NCBI GenBank assembly: GCA_964442075.1
Contig: CAYTWH010000005.1
Location: forward strand, 62,001 to 126,000
DNA: 64,000 nucleotides
Reading direction: 5' to 3'
Source: CAYTAU01 sp964442075
Lineage (GTDB): Bacteria; Bacteroidota; Bacteroidia; Bacteroidales; CAYTAU01
The stretch's first letter is position 1, and the number at the start of each line of letters is the position of its first letter. Under the pieces are notes generated by a model, which saw nothing but the letters and a program-made list of their open reading frames with translations, was not told where the DNA came from and did not search any database. This document shows, piece by piece, positions 53,235 to 61,600 of the stretch. Both the position numbers and the translations under genes were made by a program.

Positions 53235-54602
53235 ATGTATAGGTTTGGTTACAACCAAGTAATATTTACCACACGAAAGGATTGTGGCAACGGGATACAT
53301 AATAAATTTTTACATAAAATAATTTTTTTAATAAATGTATGCTTTATATGTATTGTAGGCACTAATAATGCTCAGACTAAATTATTGTCATTAAAAGAAT
53401 TGGATAATCAAAAAATAATTTCAGCATCTCTGATAGAAAAAAATGACTCGTTGTTTTTATCTTTTTCTTGTTATGGTAATGTTGATATTCATAACAAAAT
53501 AATACCTTTTTATCAAGACACGATTAGATTCCAGGATGTAAGCAGAATCTTTTTATCTCGCTACAATGATTCTATTCCTTTTACACCTGAAGATTTCCCA
53601 AATCTTCAGGAATTGCGATTAAAAGGTTGTTTTACAAAATTGGACACAGCAATTAAAAATTTTAAAAACTTACAAAGATTAACTGTAAATTATCAATGGG
53701 AAGAAGGTGCTTTAAAAAATGAAATTTCAATTCCTGACGAAATAGGTGAGTTAAAGAATTTAAAAGAACTTGTTGTCAAAGGTAATCTTCCCGAGTTTCC
53801 CGCAAGTATAACAAAACTTAAAAACTTAAAAAAGTTAGAGTTAGCATCTCTTTTTATCCCTTTGTCTGTATTGAATATTCCCAATATCAAAGAATTTATT
53901 TATTATAATGGATATATAGGATGTTGGAGTCTTCATTACTCTAATTATGGTGAATATTGTTTGTTACGCCAGTATATACCAAAAGTGGAAATTCGATACT
54001 CCTTGAATTATCCACGAGAAGATTATATACCTAAAAAAAAGAAAAAAATAGAGATCAAAGATGGTTCTTATGAATTAAATTATAATAATGGAAACTTAGC
54101 TGTAACAGGTTATATTAAAAACGGATTAATAGATAGTACATGGATTTTTTATCTGCCTAATGGAGATACAGCATCTATTCGTAATTACCAACTCGGAGAA
54201 AAACAAGGTAAATGGAGCCAATATATTTGGTTAGATTCAACATTAAGTCATGGAGCAGAATATATTTGGATTGATGGTATAAAAGTAAAATCACATGATG
54301 ATATTTATGTAAACGATAAACTAATTAAAAAAATATATTATCCAATTAATGCTAATGGAGATGAAGCAATATGGGTGACAGAATATGAGAAAAGAGGACT
54401 GTTTAAACATCATACAGTATGGAATAATAAGGGTAAAACAAAGTCAATTAGTTTTTATAAAAATGGAGAATGGACAAAAAGCATAGGTGTAAAATATAAT
54501 AATGATCAAATAAAATCAATTTCTATAAATCATAAAATTTATTATAAAAAACAAGACATAGAAATGATTGTAAAAAAATATAATATAAAGGACTTTAAAT
54601 AA
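53235..54602 (+). CDS. Secreted leucine-rich-repeat plus MORN-like protein
   Basis: 455 aa from the ATG at 53235. A hydrophobic signal or anchor segment (KIIFLINVCFICIVGTNNA) follows a basic stretch of about 28 residues. Leucine-rich repeats span about 115-225 (FPNLQELRLKGCF, FKNLQRLTVNYQW, LKNLKELVVKGNLPEFPASI, LKNLKKLELASLF). MORN/YwqK-type units follow at about 270-340 (GSYELNYNNGNLAVTGYIKN, DSTWIFYLPNGDTA, KQGKWSQYIWLDS). The first class recognises protein surfaces; the second is a beta-hairpin repeat of uncertain role. It converges on the hybrid kinase gene. Confidence 0.75.
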   Translation: MYRFGYNQVIFTTRKDCGNGIHNKFLHKIIFLINVCFICIVGTNNAQTKLLSLKELDNQKIISASLIEKNDSLFLSFSCYGNVDIHNKIIPFYQDTIRFQDVSRIFLSRYNDSIPFTPEDFPNLQELRLKGCFTKLDTAIKNFKNLQRLTVNYQWEEGALKNEISIPDEIGELKNLKELVVKGNLPEFPASITKLKNLKKLELASLFIPLSVLNIPNIKEFIYYNGYIGCWSLHYSNYGEYCLLRQYIPKVEIRYSLNYPREDYIPKKKKKIEIKDGSYELNYNNGNLAVTGYIKNGLIDSTWIFYLPNGDTASIRNYQLGEKQGKWSQYIWLDSTLSHGAEYIWIDGIKVKSHDDIYVNDKLIKKIYYPINANGDEAIWVTEYEKRGLFKHHTVWNNKGKTKSISFYKNGEWTKSIGVKYNNDQIKSISINHKIYYKKQDIEMIVKKYNIKDFK

Positions 54603-54711
54603 TATAATTATACCAGCTCACTCCAACTGCCGCCAGTTTGCAACTGGTGGTTAATTGAAAAAGCAGAGACCACCCCCGAGTACTCGGGACGATATTTGGG
54701 AGTTGTGCCTT
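54603..54711. other. Convergent intergenic spacer with two palindromes
   Basis: The 109-base spacer is GC-rich compared with the rest. It contains an imperfect stem CCGCCAGTT/AACTGGTGG at 54630-54650 and a perfect 14-base palindrome CCCGAGTACTCGGG at 54675-54688. Neither is followed by a T-run, so they look more like a REP-type intergenic element than a terminator. Confidence 0.5.
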
Positions 54712-57416
54712 CTATTTGGTAAAATACTTTTTCATTAAGTCATCAAATGCAATTTGTCCAAAAGGCTTAGCAATATAGCCATTGCATCCTGCCTCTATTG
54801 CTTTTTCCTTGTCACCCGAAAGAGCACAGGCTGTTTGAGCAAATATAGTTACTTCTTTGTTAAACTGCCGTATTTGCTTTGTAGCTTCATATCCATCCAA
54901 TTCTGGCAGTTTAATATCCATTAAAACTAAATCAATGTCGGGGTTATCTTTGCATATTTCAACTGCTTTTACTCCGTTTCCGGTTATTAAAACTTTTTTG
55001 CAATACTTTTCTACTATTTTGGTAATTAACTTTACTATTGTATCGTCGTCTTCAACAATTAATATTTTTAAGTTGTTAATGTTATTTTCTTCTTCATTAG
55101 CCGAAACAGTATCTTTAGTAATGATTTTTTCTTCAGGTTCTGCATTGTAAGGAATTGTAAAGTAAAATATAGAGCCTTTTTCTTCTTCGCTTTCTACCCA
55201 AATTTTTCCATCCAACATTTTCACATAGGCTTTAGTAATTGTTAACCCAAGTCCGGCTCCCTGTAGTGCTTGTTTATCGGAAATATCAGCTTGAATAAAT
55301 CGTTCAAAGATTGCCCCTTGCCGCTCTTTAGCAATACCAATACCTGTGTCTTTTACATAAAACTCTATTTCAAAAGGTTCACCATTTGTTTTTAAAATAT
55401 ATCCAAATTCAATTGAACCTTTTTCGGTGTATTTAACAGCATTTTTAACTAGATTTAAAAGTATTGCATAAACTTTTTCTTTATCTGTTTTTATAAATGC
55501 TTTTTCTGAAGGCAAGTTATTTTTAAAGGAAAGTTGCAATCCCTTAACATCAACTTCAGGTTTGAAGAAAGTATAAATGTATTCGATTTGTTCGTTGATA
55601 TTTGTTTTTGAAATTAAAATCTTCATTAATCCCGATTCTATTTTCGAAACATCAATAATATCATTGATGATTTTTAGCATGCGGGCACCACTTTTCTCAA
55701 TAATGTCGATATACTCATGTTTCTTTTCACCTGTTAAATTCTTTTTTTTGAGCAGGCTTGCAAAGCCTAGGATACCGTTCATAGGGGTTCTTATCTCGTG
55801 GCTCATATTGGCAAGAAATGCAGATTTTAAACGGTCGTTTTCTTCAGAATTTTTTTTAGCAATACTTAGCTCTTTATTTATTTTTATGTATATTTCGTTT
55901 TGTGCTTCTATTTTTTTGTTTTTTTCCTGAAGCTCTTCGGTACGTGCATTTACTTTGTTTTCCAGCTCTATATTAAATTGCAGAAGACGTTCGTTTGCTT
56001 TTTTCTTTTGTAAAAACAATCGGTAAATAATTAACAAAAAAATCATAATAATTACGAGAATTAGGATAAAAGAATAAATCATAATTCTCTGTTTTTTCAT
56101 TTTTTCATTTTGTAATTCTTTTTCTTTGTCCAATTNNNNNNNNNNNNNNNNNNNNNNNNNNNNNNNNNNNNNNNNNNNNNNNNNNNNNNNNNNNNNNNNN
56201 NNNNNNNNNNNNNNNNNNNNNNNNNNNNNNNNNNNATAATTCTCTGTTTTTTCATTTTTTCATTTTGTAATTCTTTTTCTTTGTCCAATTTTTCTATTTG
56301 TAATTGGTTTTCCCGGTTTTTATAATTAGCTTCAAGTTCTTTTGTTTTTGATAAATATGTTTCACCGTAAACAATGGACTTAATACTATCGGATATCTGC
56401 AAATATTTGATAGCATTTTGAAAATCCCGCATATCTTTGTATGTTACAAACAAACTGAATGCAGTATAAATCATGTTATTTTTTATTCCTAAACTATCTG
56501 CAAGATTATATCCTTTAAGACCATAAAAAACTGCTTTTTCAAAGTTTTTAATTTTACAATAATTAGAACCTATATTATTGTAAATAATAGGTTTTTCTAT
56601 TATCTCTCCGGTAATATCAGCAATATTTAATGCTTTATCATAATAAGTTATTGCAATATTATATTTAATAAGATGTTGGTAACAAGCTCCAAGAATATTG
56701 TTATTGCTTAAGCTGTAATTATTACTTCTAAGTTTTTTAGACCAAAAAAATGAGGTGTCTACATACTGTATTGACTTATTCAAATACTTGGTTTCATCAT
56801 CTTGGGAACTCCTAAATGCAAGTTCAAAATTAACAGCCCCTAAACGATTATAAGCATAAGGTAAAAATTTATAAATATATTTTTTATTGGATAAACTAAT
56901 GGCTTTATTAATAAATTCGGATGCTTTAGTCAGATTGTTTGTAGATCTGTAAAATTCACCAATTTCGATATTTAATAGAATTATATTTTCTAAATCGGTT
57001 TCATCTTCAAATATATCTAAAGCATTAAATAAATAAAATTGTGCTGAATCAATAGTCCCTTTATTTTTAAAAATTACACCTCTTTGTAAATAAACGTTAG
57101 AAAATAATTTTTCCACATTATTCTCTTTGGCATTATGAATAGCTAAATCGGAATAATATAAAGCACTGTCAAGATTTATTTTATTATATAAAGAAGATAT
57201 TTGGTTTAAGATATTTATTTGCTTAGTAGCATTTTTATTGTTTCTAAATAATACTATTAGAGAATCTATTTTTTCATTTATAGTCTGAGGCGGGGTACTC
57301 ATAACTTGTGTTGAACAGACAATAAAAAGCATAAATAAATAAAGCACTAAAAAATAACTTTTACTGTAATTCATTGTTTTAGAATTTAGCAAATATTTTT
57401 CAATTTGTTTTACCAT
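54712..57416 (-). CDS. TPR-sensor hybrid histidine kinase with receiver domain, interrupted by an N gap
   Basis: Two frames meet at a 100-N gap (56136-56235); joining the identical 55-base flanks gives one protein of about 849 aa. A signal peptide or anchor (FLVLYLFMLFIVCSTQVMS), TPR units about 45-345 (DSAQFYLFNALDIFEDETDL, FEKAVFYGLKGYNLADSLG), a coiled coil about 350-392, a membrane helix about 394-415 (MIYSFILILVIIMIFLLIIY), a second coiled coil, HisKA with the phospho-accepting His near 488 (ANMSHEIRTPMNGI), HATPase (NLVKNAVKYTEKGS, DTGIGIAKE, GAGLGLTITK), and a receiver domain with the Asp near 782 (LVLMDIKLPELDG). A second start at 57374 is possible. It lacks an own output domain. Confidence 0.9.
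56081..56290 (-). repeat. Duplicated 55-base flanks of the second assembly gap
   Basis: Bases 56081-56135 and 56236-56290 are identical over 55 positions and abut the N run on either side. They encode the DKEKELQNEKMKKQRI region of the kinase coiled coil. There is no further tandem repeat. Confidence 0.9.
56136..56235. other. Assembly gap of 100 N
   Basis: Exactly 100 N, placed between identical 55-base ends, as in the first gap. It is an artefact join of contigs that overlap by 55 bases. Confidence 0.95.
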
Positions 57417-57580
57417 TGCTTGTTTTTATTGCCCAAATCAATTGAATTGCACATAATATTATTGGTTTGACTTTGCGATAGTTCTGTTCAAACTTTTTAT
57501 AAAAATACTAAAAATATGTTAATTTACAAAAACATATTTATTCTTTATTTCGAAGCAAATAATTAATGTTACAGGTAATA

Positions 57581-58429
57581 CTACTGTTCTATCCATTTAA
57601 GAAACCTGCCATTGTTGTACTTCCCAATTTTCTCTAACTCTCCATTTTCTTTGTAATATTCAACTATAAATTTTTTCGACTTTTTTATTTGCGTTTGAAT
57701 TTGTTTTATTATTCCATTTTCATAATAAGTTAGAATTTGAATTTGTCTTCCTTTTTGCGCGTATGTTTTGATAACATTAATTTGTTTGCTGTTATTGAAA
57801 TAATATACACGAATTTTGCAATAACCGTTTTTAAAACTTGTAAAATACAATAGATTTCCTTCTTTGGTGTATGTTAACCATTGTCCATCGGGTGTTCCCA
57901 TGTTGTAATTAGCGTCAAGTCTTAGTTGTCCGTTCTCAAAATAGTCTTTGCAATTACCATGTTTTTTATTGTTCAAATATTTATGAGACATGTAAATTTT
58001 CCCATTTTTATAAAAGTTATTACGATATCCGGTCATAAAACCATCAAGGTATTCATGTGTAGATTTTAATTCTCCTGTTTCATAATAAGATTTCCATGTT
58101 CCATGAGTTTTATCATTAACATATTTGCCAACAACATTTCCTGTTCCATTTTTATAAAAAGTTAAATAGTTTCCTTCGCCTATTTCTTCAGGTTCTACGC
58201 TACTACAAAACTTTTTTGAATAGAGAGTGCCATTAGGGAGATATGTGCACACCGGATTTTTAAAAACACCATCAACATAAGTATATATTTTATAAGACCA
58301 ATATTTATCTGTATCGCTTTTTGGCTTTCCAGACTTGTCTAGAAAAATGGTGTCTTTTCTCACTTGAGCGCTAATGTGTGAAAACATTAAACACAAAAGA
58401 ATAAATGTTAGAATGGTTTTTATTGACAT
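57581..58429 (-). CDS. Secreted MORN/YwqK-like repeat protein
   Basis: 282 aa from the ATG at 58429 (MSIKTILTFILLCLMFSHIS signal peptide). MORN-type units repeat through about 85-230 (NYLTFYKNGTGNVVGKYVND, THGTWKSYYETGELKSTHEY, YRNNFYKNGKIYMSHKYLNN, GNCKDYFENGQLRLDANYNM, DGQWLTYTKEGNLLYFTSFK). Such proteins are annotated as toxin-antitoxin YwqK-like antitoxins, but no toxin gene is nearby, so the label should not be taken as function. Its -7 element is TACTTTTG at 58448-58455. Confidence 0.8.
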   Translation of the reverse strand: MSIKTILTFILLCLMFSHISAQVRKDTIFLDKSGKPKSDTDKYWSYKIYTYVDGVFKNPVCTYLPNGTLYSKKFCSSVEPEEIGEGNYLTFYKNGTGNVVGKYVNDKTHGTWKSYYETGELKSTHEYLDGFMTGYRNNFYKNGKIYMSHKYLNNKKHGNCKDYFENGQLRLDANYNMGTPDGQWLTYTKEGNLLYFTSFKNGYCKIRVYYFNNSKQINVIKTYAQKGRQIQILTYYENGIIKQIQTQIKKSKKFIVEYYKENGELEKIGKYNNGRFLKWIEQ

Positions 58430-58447
58430 TTTTTGTTTTTGTTTTTC

Positions 58448-58455
58448 CAAAAGTA
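58448..58455 (-). promoter_or_regulatory. Bacteroidota -7 element (TACTTTTG)
   Basis: Matches TAnnTTTG on the coding strand, 18 bases before the ATG at 58429. The -33 position lies inside the terminator hairpin of the upstream protease gene. Confidence 0.45.
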
Positions 58456-58458
58456 CAT

Positions 58459-58483
58459 AAAAAAAGGGAAGTTTCCTTCCCTT
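58459..58483 (-). terminator. Intrinsic terminator of the C25 protease gene
   Basis: On the minus strand GGGAAG and CTTCCC arms with a GAAA loop are followed by a run of seven or more T. It is about 155 bases downstream of the protease stop and directly upstream of the -7 element of the next gene. Confidence 0.85.
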
Positions 58484-58638
58484 CTTGTTTTCTGTTTGAC
58501 CCCATTCCCCCTTCAGGCGGTTAGGTGGTCACACAAAGCTCACTCTGTTTTCCTCAGTTTCACAAGCTATTTCTTTAATTCATTTTTTCCTTGATATTTC
58601 GACAAGCTCAGTATAAATTCCAAAACGAAACAAAAAAA

Positions 58639-61600
58639 TCAATTTAAAACAATTTTATAAACCAATGACCTGTTATCACCAAATAACTTAATAAAATAAA
58701 CACCCTTATTAAGTTTATTAAGATTGAGTTTGGTAATATTATTAAGTTTTACTTTTGAGTATTGAAGTTTGCCAACAACATCAAAAATCTGAAGTTTATC
58801 AATATGCTTATTATGCAGATCAATAGTTATTAAACCTGAAGTAGGATTAGGATAAATTTCCACATCAGAAAGTTTAGGTTCGTCTGCAATTGAAACTCCC
58901 ACAACGGTAATTGATATTATAATGGTATCACTACCACAAGCATTAGTTACAATTAAAGTAACATTATATGTTCCGTCTGTTGCATAAGTATGTGTTGGAT
59001 CCGGCATTGTAGTTGTGTTCCCGTCACCAAAGTTCCAATGATATGATACTGCATTTGTTGAACTGTTTACAAAGTTAACATTAAGAAAGTTTGTTGAGTA
59101 TCCGAAATTTGCAGTTGGCTGTTCGGTAACAGTAATTGTTAATGAATTAGATGTTGCAGGATTGTTTGTAACACAAGGCTCGGAAGAAGTTAAAATACAG
59201 CTAACAATATCACCATCATTTAATGTAGTGGATGAATATGTATTACCAGTACCTACATTAGAACCATTTATTTGCCATTGATAAGCAGGTGTTGTTCCTC
59301 CGTTTGACGGAGAAGCTGTAAATGCTGCATTATCGCCTGCACAAATTGTATTATTACCTGCTATTATAACATCAACAGGTAAACTTGCTGTAACAGCAAT
59401 AGTAATAGAATTTGATGTTGCAGGTCCGTCATTACATGTTTCGGAAGAAGTAAGAATACAAGTAACAATATCTCCATCATTTAATGTAGTAGAAGAATAT
59501 GTACCGCCCGTACCTACGTTAGAACCATTTATTTGCCATTGATAAGCAGGTGTTGTTCCGCCATTTGTTGTAGTAGTTGTAAATATTACATTTTCTCCTG
59601 AGCAAATTGTATTATTCCCTGCTATTGTAATATCAACAGGTAAATTTGCTGAAACAACCATTGTAACAGAGTTCGATGTTGCAGGATTTCCTGTTGCACA
59701 TGATAATGATGAAGTTAACTGGCAAGTAATAACATCTCCGTCTGCAAGCGATGTTGATGTATAAGTTGGGTTGCTGTTACCAACACTACTTCCGTTTACA
59801 AACCACTCATAAGTTGGGCTTGTTCCCTCATTTGTTGGACTTGCATCAATAACAACTGTTTCGCCGGCACAAATTGTATTATTTCCTGTAATTGAAACTG
59901 AAGCAGGCAAACTTGAAGCAACAGTCATAGTAATAGAATTTGATGTTGCAGGTCCGTAGTTACATGTTTCGGAAGATGTAAGAATACAAGTAACAACATC
60001 ACCATCATTTAATGTAGTAGAAGAATATGTACTACCTGTACTTACATTAGAACCATTTACTTGCCATTGATAAGCAGGTGTTGTTCCTTCGTTTGTTGGT
60101 ACAGATGTAAAATCTACATTATCTCCAATACATATTGCTGTAGTGGAAGCATTAATTGTAACATCAACAGGTAAAATTGCTTCAACAATAATATAGCTTG
60201 TTTTAACTTCAGTATCAGAACCACCGGTAGAATTTGTAGCAATAAGCTGAACCTGATATGTTCCTGCCGTATTATATGTAATAGTTGGGTTTGTTGTAGT
60301 GCTTATGCTAGGTGTCCCTCCTGTAAAAGTCCATGCATAAGTATCGGCATCTACACTTTGGTTTGTAAAAGTAACTGATTCACCTACACAAATATTTGTG
60401 CTGCTGGCAACAAATTCAGCGGTAGGATATATTATAGCAGTAGTAGTTGTGTTGATTTCAATATCATCAACCATAAATAAAAAAGCATCTGATGAAACAC
60501 AATTTATTCCAAAATATATATCCTGACCATCATAAGCAGATATGTCAAAATTTATTTGTGTCCAAGTTGCTGGTGCTTCCTCATAAGTTCCTGCAGAAAT
60601 AATAGTAAATGAAGCAGGGTCGTTATTTGTTGTTGAAATTCCTATTCTGTATCGTTCTAATCCCCAATCATCTTTATATGTTTTTACCCATAAGCTTACA
60701 GAAGAATTTGTTCCTAAAGTTATTTGTGGAGACATCAACCAATCATCGTTAGGTGCACTAGCAGTTACTTCGTTAAAACAAGCACCAAATCTATCTCCTC
60801 CATGAGGCTGTAATGCAGCATCACCTGAAGCCGTTGGAGTTGTTAGTGAAGGATTAAAAGCAACAAATGCCTGATAATCATCTTCGCCTGTAAAATCATA
60901 ATCATTCATTCCATAATCTTGTTCTCCTCCACCTACATCATTAACTGTCCATGGGTCAAATAATACAGAAAAGTCATTACATGCTTCAAAATCCATTGAG
61001 AAAGCAGGGTCTTCAACAACAGTTATATAAGCTACTTTTGTTTCGGTATCTGAACCAAAGCTATTAGTTGCTTCTAATGTTACTGTATAAGTACCAACTG
61101 TATTATAAGTAATATTTGATGGATTTTGATCGGTTGAGCTACCCGGTGTTCCGCCGGTAAATGTCCAATCCCACGATGTTGGCAAATTAGTTGAAAGATC
61201 AGTAAAGTCTATAGATTGATTAACCACAACAGTTGTAGTACTTGCAACAAAATCGGCAACAGGAGGAGTTGATACTGCTGTTACAGTAATATATCCTGTT
61301 TTAGTTTCGGTATCTGAACCAGACCCATTTGTTGCAATAAATGTAACATCATAAACACCCGGAGTATCATATTGAATTGAAGGATTTTGATCTGTACTCG
61401 TGCCTGGAGTTCCTCCTGCAAATGTCCAATCCCATGAAGTTGGAAAATCTGTTGATGTGTCTGTAAAGTTAACAGTTGTTCCTGCTGTAACATTTGTCTG
61501 GTCTGCTATAAAATCAGCAGTAGGTGGAATTGGAGATGAAATAACAACATCCTGATTGTATGTGTCAAGATTAAATCCTGTTACTGTTAATTTTATTGTT

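Noticed and set aside
56097..57416. The TPR half of the kinase as a separate gene
   Set aside because: It has no stop before the gap, and the identical flanks join it to the kinase half in frame.
57581..58429. The MORN protein as the antitoxin of a toxin-antitoxin pair
   Set aside because: It has a signal peptide and no adjacent toxin; the family label is not evidence of function.
59125..60174. The near-identical DNA modules as a mobile element or insertion
   Set aside because: They are in-frame Ig-like protein domains without inverted repeats or transposase.
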